Assembly: GCA_029263215.1 (NCBI GenBank)
Contig: JAJCXY010000003.1
Span: forward strand, 1 to 64,000
Source: Acidimicrobiales bacterium
Lineage (GTDB): Bacteria; Actinomycetota; Acidimicrobiia; Acidimicrobiales; Aldehydirespiratoraceae
Reading direction: 5' to 3'
DNA length: 64,000 nucleotides
Below the pieces are notes generated by a model that worked only from the letters and a program-made list of their open reading frames with translations, searched no databases and was not told where the DNA came from. Below are positions 1-9,201 of the stretch, piece after piece (position 1 is the stretch's first letter; every line of letters starts with the position of its first letter). Both the position numbers and the translations under genes were made by a program.

Positions 1-37
1 GGTATCCCCGAAAGGACGACCACTCTCCGAGACTGTT

Positions 38-58
38 TCCCTCACGCATAGTGAGGGA
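38..58 (-). terminator. Hairpin downstream of the M23 peptidase gene
   Basis: An 8-bp perfect stem (TCCCTCAC / GTGAGGGA) with a 5-nt loop lies 2 bases past the stop codon of the minus-strand peptidase gene. No T-run follows on either strand, so this is a factor-assisted or bidirectional terminator at best. GC-rich actinobacteria often have such tail-less hairpins. Confidence 0.45.
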
Positions 59-60
59 GA

Positions 61-1383
61 CTAGGGCAGATACGGGTCCGGGTCGACCGCTATCCCTTCG
101 ACACGCACCTCGAAGTGCAGGTGAGGGCCCGTCGACCAGCCCGTGCTTCCCAGCCAGCCGATGACATCACCACCGAGCACCGACTGACCGGCACTCACGG
201 CAAGATCGGTCTGATGGGCATAGACGGTGCTGAAGCCATTGCCGTGACTGATCACCACGGTGTTGCCGTAGCCGTTCATCCAGCCCGCCGTGAGCACGGT
301 GCCCGAGGCCGCCGCCGCGATGGGGTCGCCGCGGTCGCCGTCGAAATCGATACCGAAGTGCGAGCGCACAGTGCCGAAGATGGGATGCACCCGCTCACCG
401 AAGGGACTGGTGATCGCACCCGGCACGGGCCGGTGGCTGACGGCGAAGTCGCCGGTGGGAGGGGCAGGGTCGTCCGATTCCGGATCGGTGACTGATTCGT
501 CGGGGTTTTCATCCTCCGACGGAGCCACCTCGTCGTCTTGCTCCTCGGCCGCCGCGGCGTCCTCGGCGGCCTGGCGAGCGGCTTCTTCCTCGGCGAGGCG
601 GCGCGCTTCCTCACGCGCCGCGGCCCTAGCCGCCTCGGCCTCGAGCTGCTGGATCTGGGTGGCGATCGCGCGGTCGGCGGCCTCGAGGTCGGCTCCGGCG
701 TCCTGCCATTGCGCAATCCGCGTCTGGACTTCGACTCGCAGGTGGTCGGCCTCGGCCTTCGCCGCTGCCAACTCCGCCAGGCGCTCCTCGAGCTCGGCCT
801 GCTCGCGTTCGACCTCCGCGATCAGGTCGGCTGCGGACTGCTCGGCAGCAAGCTGCTGGGCAACCTTGGTGCGAAGATCATCGACCAGCTCGTACTCGTC
901 GCCCACCACATGCTCGAGGAACGACCTGCGGAGAGTGGCTTCCATGAGGTCGGCAGTGTTGAGTTCGTTGAAACTGTCGTTGCGGGGACCGACAAATGCC
1001 TCGACCGCCCGCTCGCGCAGGCGGGCGCGGACCGACTCGATCTCGTCGCCGATCCGGGTTGCACGGTCGCGAGCCTCAGCCACTTGGGCCTCGGCGGCTT
1101 CGATGGCCTCCCGGGTGGCTACGACCTTGCCCTCCTGAAGCGCGATGTGGGCGTCGATGGCGGCGAGAGCATCGACCAAATCGGAGTCCTCGGCCCCCAG
1201 GGCGTCGAGTTGGGCCGCGATCTCTGCCGCGTCGCGACGGTTTTCCTCACGTTCGCCACGAAGGTCCTCGACCCCGTCCTGGGCCACTGCCGCGCCGACG
1301 CCCGCCGCGGCAATCAGGGCCGTCACCAGAGCAGCCGTGAACGGGCCGAGCCGACGAACAGGGGCGCGATCGAGGGGAGACAC
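61..1383 (-). CDS. Secreted M23 (LytM) peptidoglycan endopeptidase with coiled-coil region
   Basis: The 440-aa product begins with an Arg-rich n-region and a hydrophobic stretch (residues 12-34) ending in an Ala-rich signal-peptidase site. A long Glu/Ala/Arg-rich coiled coil follows (about 40-270), then an acidic Pro-rich linker (about 275-315) and a LytM domain (about 324-440). The zinc ligands are visible: H342-x3-D346 (HFGID) and H421-x-H423 (HLH). The layout is that of EnvC/NlpD-like proteins or murein hydrolase activators. Because the metal ligands are intact, direct endopeptidase activity on peptide cross-links outside the membrane is likely. The start is a GTG; an AG-rich stretch lies almost directly before it, so the exact start is uncertain. 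Confidence 0.88.
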   Translation of the reverse strand: MSPLDRAPVRRLGPFTAALVTALIAAAGVGAAVAQDGVEDLRGEREENRRDAAEIAAQLDALGAEDSDLVDALAAIDAHIALQEGKVVATREAIEAAEAQVAEARDRATRIGDEIESVRARLRERAVEAFVGPRNDSFNELNTADLMEATLRRSFLEHVVGDEYELVDDLRTKVAQQLAAEQSAADLIAEVEREQAELEERLAELAAAKAEADHLRVEVQTRIAQWQDAGADLEAADRAIATQIQQLEAEAARAAAREEARRLAEEEAARQAAEDAAAAEEQDDEVAPSEDENPDESVTDPESDDPAPPTGDFAVSHRPVPGAITSPFGERVHPIFGTVRSHFGIDFDGDRGDPIAAAASGTVLTAGWMNGYGNTVVISHGNGFSTVYAHQTDLAVSAGQSVLGGDVIGWLGSTGWSTGPHLHFEVRVEGIAVDPDPYLP

Positions 1384-1460
1384 TTCCCCAAACCGTAACA
1401 GGAATGAAATAGTTTTAGGGACCAGGGGCGGCCGACCACGGGCGTGTAAGGATGCTGCCC

Positions 1461-2252
1461 ATGGCCCTCCCCGACTACCGCATCGAGTCCTTCACCCACG
1501 CCGGCATCACCCACGAGGTGTTCCATCGCGGATCAGGGCCGGCAGTCCTGGTCGCACCGGAGATCCCCGGCGTCACCCCTCGTGTGGTGGAGTTCGCAGA
1601 CCGTCTCGTCGACCTCGGCATGGCGGTGGCGATCCCTTCGATGTTCGGAACACCGGGCGCCGACAGCACCCGGCCTCGCGCCTTGGGAGTACTGGCGCGC
1701 GCGTGCATCAACCGCGAGTTCCACGCATTCGCCCTCGACGACTCCTCACCGGCCACCGACTGGCTGCGGGCACTCGCCCGAGAACTGCACCACATCCACG
1801 GAGGCCCCGGCATCGGTTTCGTGGGGATGTGTTTCACCGGTGGATTCGGCCTTGCGATGATGCTCGAGGACGCGGTGATCGCCCCGGTGTTGAGCCAACC
1901 GTCCCAGCCCCTCCCGATCGGCGGCACGCGCAAGGCGTCGGTCGGACTCGACGAGGCCCAACTCGAAGCCGTCGCGGCCCGCGCCGCCAACGGCTGTCCC
2001 GTCCTCGGGCTGCGTTTCACCAGTGATCCCGCCGTTCCCGAGGAGCGATTCGACACCCTCCGCGCCGCGCTGGGCGACAACTTCCTCTACGAGGAGATCA
2101 AGAGCCCGGACACTTCGGTGGAACCGACCATCGAAAAGATGGCCCATAGCGTGCTCACCGAACACCTCGCCCCCGACGACCGACCCGACCACCCCACCCA
2201 GGTGGCACTGAAGCGGACCCTCGACTTCCTGTGCGAGCGACTCCTGGCCTAG
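1461..2252 (+). CDS. Dienelactone hydrolase family protein
   Basis: This is an alpha/beta hydrolase of about 263 aa. The nucleophile elbow reads GMCFTG, with Cys where most hydrolases have Ser; this is the hallmark of the dienelactone hydrolase family, which opens lactone rings in aromatic catabolism. The substrate here is unknown. An ATG 9 bases upstream is also in frame, but AAGGA at 1448-1452 is spaced 8 nt from the ATG at 1461, so that start is chosen. The stop overlaps tail-to-tail with the minus-strand membrane protein gene. No aromatic-degradation genes are nearby, so a general esterase role is possible. Confidence 0.8.
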   Translation: MALPDYRIESFTHAGITHEVFHRGSGPAVLVAPEIPGVTPRVVEFADRLVDLGMAVAIPSMFGTPGADSTRPRALGVLARACINREFHAFALDDSSPATDWLRALARELHHIHGGPGIGFVGMCFTGGFGLAMMLEDAVIAPVLSQPSQPLPIGGTRKASVGLDEAQLEAVAARAANGCPVLGLRFTSDPAVPEERFDTLRAALGDNFLYEEIKSPDTSVEPTIEKMAHSVLTEHLAPDDRPDHPTQVALKRTLDFLCERLLA

Positions 2253-3634
2253 GCCCCCAGCAGTAAGAAGAGTCCCACCACGGTGTAGGTGATCATCACC
2301 GCCAACATCGGGTATTGAGAACGGACCGCGACGCGAGCGTCGTAGCGCGAGATGGCCAGGTCGTGGGCCGCGGCCACCGCGAGCACGTGGCCTACCGCGA
2401 TCGCGGATGTCTGCACCCACGCAATGGTGGAGGGCGAGATCAGGGTCCAGTCGATGGCGTAGTCCTTGGTGCCGAACAGGTCCCAGCCCCGGCCGAACGG
2501 GTCGCTGATCTGGATGAACATGCGCTGGCCCTCGAGCATCAGAAGGCTGAAATAGTGAGCTACGGAGTAGGCCGCCGCGATCGGTATCAGGGTGGGTCCG
2601 AAGACATTGCTGAGCCGGGCGGGTTCTTCTCCGGTAATCGAAGCCATCGCGCTGATCGCGAACGAGTAGGCGAGCGATACCAGACCGATCAGCACCACGA
2701 GGCCCACACTGTTGGCGGCAGTGAGCGACCAACCCGTTCTGCTGCCGGCGATGTCGGTCCAGAGGGAGCTGCGGGTGAAGCCGTCGAAGGTGGTGGAGCC
2801 GAGAACAACGAGGATGAAGGGCACCGTGCCGGCGACGTCGGCGACGGTGGCCAGCCCCGCCAGAGGCGACCTGATCCGAAGTTGCCCTTCAGCGTCGCGG
2901 TGAAGCGGCGCCACCGCGGCCAGCTTGGTGAACAGCACCGCGAAACCGTCGGCGGTACGAACCCAACCCCTCCCGTATACCGCAGCACCGCCGAGCAAGA
3001 AGGCGCTGTAGACCGTGAGGAAGACCCCGATGGATCGTGGGCTGCTGCTGCTGTGGTACGCCAGTTCGAACCAGACGAACCCGAAGATCGCGGCAACGGC
3101 GGGCCAAAACGTCGCATCGGGCTCGGTGGACGAGGACAACGGGGTGCGGGTGACGCGAGCGCGCACCCAAGCGGCACTGTCGGCGAGGGTTATGTAGGGG
3201 TTGAAGGCGCGCCAAAGGTCGCCGAAGAGGAACGAGACGAGCTGCAGGCCCACCCAGAACCAGATGAAGAGGGCGTCGCCACTGATGTTGGCTGCGCTGC
3301 TGGTGTTGCCCCTCCACGCGGCGTAGAGCATCACGCCGAACAAGAACAGCCCCACCAACTTCAATGCCACCTCGACCACTCGACCGACAGGCGAAGTGAG
3401 GTCGGCGACAGGGCGCCCATCAGCCGCGGCCGCCAGCCGCGGGCGAGACCAGAAGGCGCCGAGAATGACGAACGAGCTCGCAACCGCGAATCCCGCGGCC
3501 CACGCCATCTGCCAGGCCGGGAGCGGAAGGTCGGTGCGGCCCCCGATCCCGTGGGCCGCCGCCGGACCGGCCGAAGCCAACAAGGTGCCGCCGACGAGGG
3601 CACCGAAGACGACGATACGACTGCGCTTGCTCAT
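2249..3634 (-). CDS. Polytopic membrane protein of unknown function
   Basis: The product is about 461 aa. It has a signal-like first helix ending in AAAHGIGGR, then roughly ten to twelve hydrophobic segments separated by short loops. After the predicted cleavage site comes a motif of the type HGIGGRxDLPLP, which I recall from actinobacterial membrane proteins sometimes labelled fenitrothion hydrolase; that label is unreliable and I assign no reaction. An in-frame start exists 18 codons upstream, but MSKRSR followed by a hydrophobic helix gives a normal signal or anchor, so 3634 is used. The DUF72 gene lies upstream in the same direction with a 116-base gap. Confidence 0.7.
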   Translation of the reverse strand: MSKRSRIVVFGALVGGTLLASAGPAAAHGIGGRTDLPLPAWQMAWAAGFAVASSFVILGAFWSRPRLAAAADGRPVADLTSPVGRVVEVALKLVGLFLFGVMLYAAWRGNTSSAANISGDALFIWFWVGLQLVSFLFGDLWRAFNPYITLADSAAWVRARVTRTPLSSSTEPDATFWPAVAAIFGFVWFELAYHSSSSPRSIGVFLTVYSAFLLGGAAVYGRGWVRTADGFAVLFTKLAAVAPLHRDAEGQLRIRSPLAGLATVADVAGTVPFILVVLGSTTFDGFTRSSLWTDIAGSRTGWSLTAANSVGLVVLIGLVSLAYSFAISAMASITGEEPARLSNVFGPTLIPIAAAYSVAHYFSLLMLEGQRMFIQISDPFGRGWDLFGTKDYAIDWTLISPSTIAWVQTSAIAVGHVLAVAAAHDLAISRYDARVAVRSQYPMLAVMITYTVVGLFLLLGA

Positions 3635-3750
3635 GACTCGGGCGGACTCCACCGCCTCTTCGCGGACAGGAGAAAGCGAGACGGTCACGTCGATCGAGGG
3701 TACCTGTCAACGATCAGATTTCCAGAGCCATTCAGCCCATCGCGTGAAGG

Positions 3751-4641
3751 TCAGGCCGTGAAGTCGAGACCGGGCTGGACGGCCGGCAGAGGCGCTGGGG
3801 CCAACGGCACGAGCGCCGGCAGAGCGGCACAGACCTCGGCGTGGAACTGGCGACACAAGCTGGGAGCCACTGCATTGTCGGGGGTATGGAAGAACATCAG
3901 GGGGCGGCGTCCCGCCTCGATCCAGCGCACGACACGGTCGACCCACGGCAACCAGTAGGCGGCATTCGACGCGCCGGCGGTCTGCCCGACGAAGCGGACA
4001 ACAGGTTGGCTGCCCGTGGCAACCGCCCTCACCGGCACTCGGGGCTTCTGCTCGAAAGCCTCCTCTTCCTCGGGCGTCTCACACGGCCCATCGAAGAGGG
4101 CTCGGCTGTCGAATATCACCCGATCCACGCCTCTTGCGTTCAGCGCATCGTTGAGGAACCTCTCGTGAGAGCCACCGGCATGGAACCCCAGATGGCGGAC
4201 CTCCACGGCCCACTCGAACTCGCCGGGCAGTCGATCCAAGAAGGCGGTGAGAACCTCGAGATCGTCGGGTCCGAAGCTGGCGGGGAGCTGCACGGAGCAT
4301 GGACCCAAACGATCGAGCAAGGGTTCGAACCGCTCAACGAACTCGCCGAGTTCGGACGCGGCGTCTCGCAGACGACGTTGGTGGGTGATCGTGCGGGGGA
4401 GCTTCAGCATGAACCGGAAACCGTCGGGCGTCGACTCGTGCCAGCGCCGCACCACATCCGACGAGGGAAGCGCATAGAAGGTGGTGTTGCCCTCGACTGA
4501 GTTACACACTCGCGAGTAGGCGTTGAGCTCACGACCGGCGACTGTGTCGGACGGGAGATAGGAACCCACCCAGTCACGGTTGGCCCACATCGGGCATCCG
4601 ACCCCGAGGACGCTCTCACTGTCGGGGGCTCGATCGGGCAT
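3751..4641 (-). CDS. DUF72 (YecE-like) family protein
   Basis: The 296-aa cytoplasmic protein has the usual DUF72 features: an N-terminal GVGCPMWANRDWVGS segment, the VEGNTTFYALP motif, the FMLKLPRTITH strand and a C-terminal YFHTPDNA-like element (here FFHTPDNAVAP). The fold is a TIM barrel of unknown activity; some relatives carry an Fe-S cluster or sit near nucleic-acid enzymes. Nothing in the neighbourhood suggests a pathway. Length and motifs are complete, so the gene looks intact. Confidence 0.85.
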   Translation of the reverse strand: MPDRAPDSESVLGVGCPMWANRDWVGSYLPSDTVAGRELNAYSRVCNSVEGNTTFYALPSSDVVRRWHESTPDGFRFMLKLPRTITHQRRLRDAASELGEFVERFEPLLDRLGPCSVQLPASFGPDDLEVLTAFLDRLPGEFEWAVEVRHLGFHAGGSHERFLNDALNARGVDRVIFDSRALFDGPCETPEEEEAFEQKPRVPVRAVATGSQPVVRFVGQTAGASNAAYWLPWVDRVVRWIEAGRRPLMFFHTPDNAVAPSLCRQFHAEVCAALPALVPLAPAPLPAVQPGLDFTA

Positions 4642-4709
4642 CGATCGACCCTAGGCCACCTCGTCGGCGCCGGTCCCCTACACTGACCGCCACGCGTGTC
4701 GCTGCCTGC

Positions 4710-4731
4710 CGGGAGCCCGCATCCGCTCCCG
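4710..4731 (+). other. Hairpin abutting a ribosome-binding site
   Basis: CGGGAGC and GCTCCCG form a 7-bp stem with an 8-nt loop. Its 3' arm runs directly into GAGGAG, the Shine-Dalgarno sequence of the 89-aa gene starting at 4743. If transcribed, it could modulate ribosome access. It could equally be chance in GC-rich DNA. Confidence 0.3.
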
Positions 4732-4742
4732 AGGAGATCCAG

Positions 4743-5012
4743 ATGAGTCAGCCCGACCCAAACCCCCTGGTCGACGGTACCGATGTTGATCGCCTCAAGA
4801 CCGTGGCGATCTCAATCGTGGTCGCGGCCGTGGTTGTGAGCGCCATCGCGGCCCTGATGTTCTATTCGTTCGGTCCCGATTACGGAGTGGGCGCTGCGAT
4901 CGGTGTCGGCGTCATGGCCGGGTTCTGGTCGTCACCGCTCTTCGGGGGGGTAGCCGGAAACGGGCTCCATGAATGGCGCCTGGAACGGGCCGAGAAGGAA
5001 GCGCACCAGTAG
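4743..5012 (+). CDS. Small membrane protein, hypothetical
   Basis: This is an 89-aa protein with a polar N-terminus and two predicted membrane helices. The first is rich in Val/Ala (about residues 22-42). The second spans a GAAIGVGVMAGFWSSPLFGG stretch. A short charged cytoplasmic tail follows. GAGGAG at 4731-4736 is well placed for the ATG. I recognise no family. The stop lies 6 bases before the GTG of the SDR gene, so the two are probably co-transcribed. Confidence 0.65.
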   Translation: MSQPDPNPLVDGTDVDRLKTVAISIVVAAVVVSAIAALMFYSFGPDYGVGAAIGVGVMAGFWSSPLFGGVAGNGLHEWRLERAEKEAHQ

Positions 5013-5018
5013 TCCATA

Positions 5019-5876
5019 GTGCGCGACTTCACCGAAAAGATCGCGGTCGTAACCGGGGGCGGCACCGGAATCGGTCGAGAACTCGTGCGCCAGCTGGCAG
5101 CTACCGGAGCCAGGGTGGCGATGTGTGACCTGTCGGTCGACAACATGGCGAAGACCATCGCGATGGTGGAGGAGGACACCCCGGGGGCAAGGGTGCTGGC
5201 TCACCGAGCCGACGTATCCGACGAGGGCCAACTCGAGGAGTTCCGCGACGCGATACTCGCCGAGTTCGATACCGACCACGTCCACCTGATGTTCAACAAC
5301 GCCGGGGTCGTCGGCGGGGGCAGCATGATCACCGACGAGCGGTCTGGCTGGGAACGTTGCTTCGAGATCACGTGGGGAGGCGTTTACCTGGCCACCAGGG
5401 TGTTTCTGCCGCTCCTCGTGGCAGCCTCGGAGGCAGTGTTGATCAACACCAGCAGCGTCAACGGCTTCTACGCCAGCGTCGGTGCCCATCAGCCCCACAC
5501 CGCCTATTCCTCCGCAAAGTTCGCGGTCAAGGGATTCACCGAAGCACTCATCACCGACCTCCGCATCAATGCCCCTCACGTGAAGGTCACCCTGGTGATG
5601 CCGGGCCACATCGGTACCCCGATAGTGGAGAACGCGGTGAGGATCCACGAGATCGAGCCCACACGCGAAGAAGCGGAGTTCTATTCGGCTGCGTCAAGGC
5701 TGTACGAGGACACAGCGCCGATGTCGGCCGCCGAAGCCGCGAGCGCCATGCTCGAAGGCGTTCGTAGCGATCAGTGGCGGATACTCGTCGGCGACGATGC
5801 AGTCGAGCTCGACGAGAAGGTGCGAGCCGACCCGTCCGGCGCCTACGACGAGGCCTTCTTCACCCCGCTCGGCTGA
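5019..5876 (+). CDS. SDR family NAD(P)-dependent oxidoreductase
   Basis: This 285-aa classical short-chain dehydrogenase has TGGGTGIG (cofactor loop, residues 12-19), NNAGVVG, and the YSSAK catalytic Tyr/Lys pair with an upstream Ser in the NTSSVN strand. The Asp after the second strand (MCDLS) favours NAD over NADP. The start is a GTG 6 bases after the small membrane protein gene. The C-terminal third, with an MSAAEAASAMLEG segment, resembles actinobacterial SDRs of unknown substrate. No pathway can be assigned from context. Confidence 0.85.
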   Translation: MRDFTEKIAVVTGGGTGIGRELVRQLAATGARVAMCDLSVDNMAKTIAMVEEDTPGARVLAHRADVSDEGQLEEFRDAILAEFDTDHVHLMFNNAGVVGGGSMITDERSGWERCFEITWGGVYLATRVFLPLLVAASEAVLINTSSVNGFYASVGAHQPHTAYSSAKFAVKGFTEALITDLRINAPHVKVTLVMPGHIGTPIVENAVRIHEIEPTREEAEFYSAASRLYEDTAPMSAAEAASAMLEGVRSDQWRILVGDDAVELDEKVRADPSGAYDEAFFTPLG

Positions 5877-5932
5877 CACATCCACCGGTCAGCATCTAGG
5901 GTCGGGCGCCCGCCAAGCCGAGGAGACACGTG

Positions 5933-7297
5933 ATGGCCGACTACAGCAAGGTGCTGCTCGACGAATCCGAGATGCCCACCCAGTGGTACAACGTGATCCC
6001 GGATCTGCCTTCGCCTCCCCCGCCGCCCCTGCACCCCGGCACCCACGAACCCATCGGCCCCGACGATCTCGCCCCCCTGTTCCCGATGGCGCTGATCATG
6101 CAGGAAGTGTCGAACGAGTCCTACATCGACATTCCCGGCGGGGTGCTCGACGTCTACAAGCTGTGGCGCCCGAGCCCCTTGTTTCGCGCCCGCCGTCTCG
6201 AGCAACTGCTCGATACCCCGGCCAAGATCTTCTACAAGTACGAAGGCGTGAGCCCGGCCGGATCCCACAAGCCCAACACGTCGGTTCCCCAGGCCTACTA
6301 CAACCACCAGGAGGGCGTAACGAAGCTCACCACCGAGACCGGCGCGGGCCAGTGGGGAAGCTCGCTTGCCTTCGCCACCGCCCAGTACGGCATCGAGTGT
6401 GAGGTGTGGCAGGTGGCCGCCTCGTTCAATACCAAGCCCCACCGCAAGACCATGATGGAGATCTGGGGCGCCACCGTGCACTCGAGCCCGTCCGATCTCA
6501 CCGAATTCGGTCGCTCCCTCCTGGCCGAGGATCCCGACCATCCCGGGAGCCTGGGCATCGCAATCTCCGAGGCGGTTTCAGCGGCGGTCACCGACCCCAA
6601 TACGCGCTATGCGCTGGGATCGGTCCTCAACCATGTCCTCCTCCACCAGACGATCATCGGCGAGGAAGCCCTGCTGCAGATGGCCAAGGTGGGCGAAACC
6701 CCCGACCTGCTTGTGGGCTGCACCGGCGGCGGCTCCAACTTCGGCGGGCTCAGCTTCCCCTTCCTGCGCGAGAAGTTGAAGGGCAACATGAACCCCACAA
6801 TCCGGTGTGTGGAACCTGCCGCCTGCCCGTCGATGAGCAAGGGCGAATACCGCTACGACTTCGGCGACACCGCGGGGATGACGCCGCTGGTGAAGATGCA
6901 CACCCTCGGCCACCAGTTCATCCCCGATCCGATCCATGCCGGCGGACTCCGCTACCACGGCATGTCGCCGCTCGTGTCGCACCTGTACGAGAGCGACCTC
7001 GTGGAAGTCGAATCGGTCGGCCAGACCGAGTGTTTCACCGGGGCTCTCCAATTCGCCCGCAGCGAGGGGATCGTGCCCGCCCCCGAGCCCACCCATGCGA
7101 TCGCGGCGGCGATCCGCGAGGCGATGCGGTGCAAGGAGTCCGGTGAGGAGAAGACGATCCTCACCGCCCTCTGCGGACACGGCCATCTCGATCTCGCGGC
7201 CTACGAGCAGTTCCTCGCGGGGGAAATCGTCGATCACGACCTGTCGGACGAGGCGATCGCCGCCGCCCTGGCGCAGGTACCGGTGCTCGACGGCTGA
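5933..7297 (+). CDS. trpB2: TrpB2-type tryptophan synthase beta-like PLP enzyme
   Basis: The 454-aa protein belongs to the TrpB2 branch, which is longer than canonical TrpB and carries an extended N-terminus. The PLP lysine lies in SPAGSHKPNT (K113), the phosphate-binding loop is GGGSN, and the ETGAGQWG segment follows the lysine as in TrpB. TrpB2 proteins condense indole and serine to tryptophan but usually act apart from TrpA; no trpA is nearby. GTG directly precedes ATG; AGGAG at 5921-5925 sits 7 nt before the ATG at 5933. A role in scavenging free indole is possible, since a tryptophanase gene also lies in this window. Confidence 0.88.
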   Translation: MADYSKVLLDESEMPTQWYNVIPDLPSPPPPPLHPGTHEPIGPDDLAPLFPMALIMQEVSNESYIDIPGGVLDVYKLWRPSPLFRARRLEQLLDTPAKIFYKYEGVSPAGSHKPNTSVPQAYYNHQEGVTKLTTETGAGQWGSSLAFATAQYGIECEVWQVAASFNTKPHRKTMMEIWGATVHSSPSDLTEFGRSLLAEDPDHPGSLGIAISEAVSAAVTDPNTRYALGSVLNHVLLHQTIIGEEALLQMAKVGETPDLLVGCTGGGSNFGGLSFPFLREKLKGNMNPTIRCVEPAACPSMSKGEYRYDFGDTAGMTPLVKMHTLGHQFIPDPIHAGGLRYHGMSPLVSHLYESDLVEVESVGQTECFTGALQFARSEGIVPAPEPTHAIAAAIREAMRCKESGEEKTILTALCGHGHLDLAAYEQFLAGEIVDHDLSDEAIAAALAQVPVLDG

Positions 7298-7325
7298 ACC
7301 GCTCGCCAGTGCGTAGCATGCCGGC

Positions 7326-8546
7326 ATGGTTGCCTTTCGACTCCGGACAGATATCGATCAGCTGGCCCTGATCGAACTGCCCTGGGATCAGGCCCTGGCC
7401 GACTGGCCCGACGACCTATCAATCCGCCTGCCGGCGGGACTGCATCGCCACGAGGTGCGCTTTCTCGAGGTCGACGGCACCACCCTCGCGGTCAAGGAAC
7501 TTCCTCAGCGGCTCGCAGAACGTGAATACTCGATGCTGGAGCGCCTGCGCGACCATCACCTTCCAGGGGTGACCCTCATCGGGATCGCCTCCGACCGACG
7601 CGCTGCCGATGGCGACATGCTCGAGTCGGTTCTCATAACTCGCCACCTGCGGTACTCCCTGCCCTACCGATTCCTGTTCAGCGAGAACCGCCATGAGTGG
7701 CTGCGGGATCGCGTGGTGGATGCTCTCGCAGTGCTGCTCGTACGACTCCATATGGCCGGTTTCTTCTGGGGCGATTGTTCCCTCAACAACGCCTTGTTTC
7801 GCCGCGACGCAGGCGCGCTGCGCGCTTATGTGGTCGACACCGAGACCGCTGAATGGCACGAGAGCCTCTCCTCGGGGCAGCGGCGGTTCGAACTCGACAC
7901 GACAGCCGAGAACGTCCTCGGTGGCCTGCTCGATCTCCAAGCCAGCGGCCTGCTCAGCCCCAACGTCGAGCCCGAGACCGTCGCCCTACAGCTGGTCGAA
8001 CGCTACGACTCGCTGTGGGCCGAACTGCACGATGAGGAGGAGATCCCCAGCTCCGAGTTGGGCCGGATTCACGCCCGCTTGGCCCGACTCAACGAGCTCG
8101 GCTTTGACACCGAGGAGTACGAGTTGCACGCCGACGACGGCATCGCCCGCTTCCGCCCGACGGTCGTGGAGGAGGGCCACCATGTCAGAAGCCTTCAACG
8201 ACTCACCGGAATCGTGGCCCACGAGAACCAGGCCCGACGCCTCCTCATCGCGCTCCGAGGGTTTGGCGCGTGGCTTTCGCAGACCGAGGGCGAAAAGCTG
8301 CCTGAGGCGGTGGTTGCCTACCGCTGGCTCAAGGAGCGCTACGAACCGACGCTCGACATCTTGCCGACCGGGCTACGCGGTCGCCTCGAAGACGCCGAGA
8401 TCTACCATGAAATCCTCGAGCACAACTGGCGACTCAACGAAGAGGCCGGAGTCGACATCGCGCTCGACGTCGCGGCCAACAGCTACGTCCAGACGGTGCT
8501 GGAGCACCATGTCGACGAGCGAACGGTGCTACCACTCGACGACTGA
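7326..8546 (+). CDS. DUF4032 protein, kinase-like fold
   Basis: This 406-aa protein matches the actinobacterial DUF4032 family, with an N-terminal protein-kinase-like domain related to LPS kinases. A VK at the ATP-lysine position (TLAVKELPQRLAEREYSML), a catalytic-loop-like HMAGFFWGDCSLNNAL with GDC-x3-N, and an AYVVDTETAEWHE element in place of DFG are visible. The C-terminal half (about 220-406) is the DUF4032 region. Substrate and activity are unknown. The gene is 28 bases downstream of trpB2 and ends 8 bases before convergent thrH. Confidence 0.82.
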   Translation: MVAFRLRTDIDQLALIELPWDQALADWPDDLSIRLPAGLHRHEVRFLEVDGTTLAVKELPQRLAEREYSMLERLRDHHLPGVTLIGIASDRRAADGDMLESVLITRHLRYSLPYRFLFSENRHEWLRDRVVDALAVLLVRLHMAGFFWGDCSLNNALFRRDAGALRAYVVDTETAEWHESLSSGQRRFELDTTAENVLGGLLDLQASGLLSPNVEPETVALQLVERYDSLWAELHDEEEIPSSELGRIHARLARLNELGFDTEEYELHADDGIARFRPTVVEEGHHVRSLQRLTGIVAHENQARRLLIALRGFGAWLSQTEGEKLPEAVVAYRWLKERYEPTLDILPTGLRGRLEDAEIYHEILEHNWRLNEEAGVDIALDVAANSYVQTVLEHHVDERTVLPLDD

Positions 8547-8553
8547 ACGAACG

Positions 8554-9201
8554 TCAGGCCCCGCCGTCGGCGACGGCATCATCTATCCAGGCCCTCAGGT
8601 CGCCGTAGTTGTCGAAGGCGGGAAGATCGGGGTTTTCGTCGATGACGTTGTCGGGGGCGAGGAAGAGCGCACCGGAGTTGGCCGCACGGATCATGGCGAG
8701 GTCGTTGTAGGCATCGCCGGCGGAGAGCACGTGATAGTTGAGCGACCTGAAGGCCTCCACCGATCGACGCTTGTGATCGGGGATCCGGATCACAAAGTCG
8801 TCGATGTGATCGTCGACGACCTCGAGCTGATGACACAGGATCGATGGTTGCCCGAGCTGAGCCATGAGCGGTGCCGCGAACTGGGAAAAGGTGTCGCTCA
8901 AGAGCACCACCGAGTAGTCGGCCCTCAGATCGTCGAGGAAGTCGCGGGCCCCTCCGAGCGGCTCGAGGGTGGCGAGGACAGCGCTGATGTCGCTCATCTT
9001 CAGCCCGTGCTCATCGAGGATCGCAAGTCTCTTCTTCATGAGGAGGTCGTAGTCGCGCACCTCGCGCGTGGTGACCATGAGAGCTTCGATGCCGGTGCGG
9101 ATCGCGAGATTGACCCAGACCTCCGGAGTCAGCACGCCTTCGACGTCGAGGGTGACAAGTTTCTGTCGCTTCACAGGCGAAAATGCTAGTGGTTTGGTCA
9201 T
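8554..9201 (-). CDS. thrH: ThrH: phosphoserine phosphatase / homoserine phosphotransferase
   Basis: This HAD-superfamily enzyme is close to Pseudomonas ThrH along its length: LDVEGVLTPEVW (motif I with the unusual D-x-E), ILDEHGLK, LLSDTF (motif II), a basic motif III segment DHKRRS, and AGDAYND (motif IV). It should hydrolyse phosphoserine and can transfer phosphate to homoserine, linking serine and threonine synthesis. The ATG at 9201 overlaps head-to-head with an ATG of the esterase gene; an in-frame GTG at 9174 (protein starting VKRQK) is equally plausible, because Pseudomonas ThrH begins only about five residues before motif I. Confidence 0.88.
   Translation of the reverse strand: MTKPLAFSPVKRQKLVTLDVEGVLTPEVWVNLAIRTGIEALMVTTREVRDYDLLMKKRLAILDEHGLKMSDISAVLATLEPLGGARDFLDDLRADYSVVLLSDTFSQFAAPLMAQLGQPSILCHQLEVVDDHIDDFVIRIPDHKRRSVEAFRSLNYHVLSAGDAYNDLAMIRAANSGALFLAPDNVIDENPDLPAFDNYGDLRAWIDDAVADGGA

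Noticed and set aside
2315-3958. A 547-codon open frame opposite the membrane protein and DUF72 genes
   Set aside because: It is Arg/Gly/Asp-rich without hydrophobic core patterns and overlaps two real genes. It is a codon-bias artefact.
4318-4332. GGTTCGAAC, as in a tRNA T-loop
   Set aside because: It lies inside the DUF72 gene with no acceptor stem or anticodon arm around it. Similar GTTCGAA words at 3065 and 50402 fail in the same way, so I report no tRNA.
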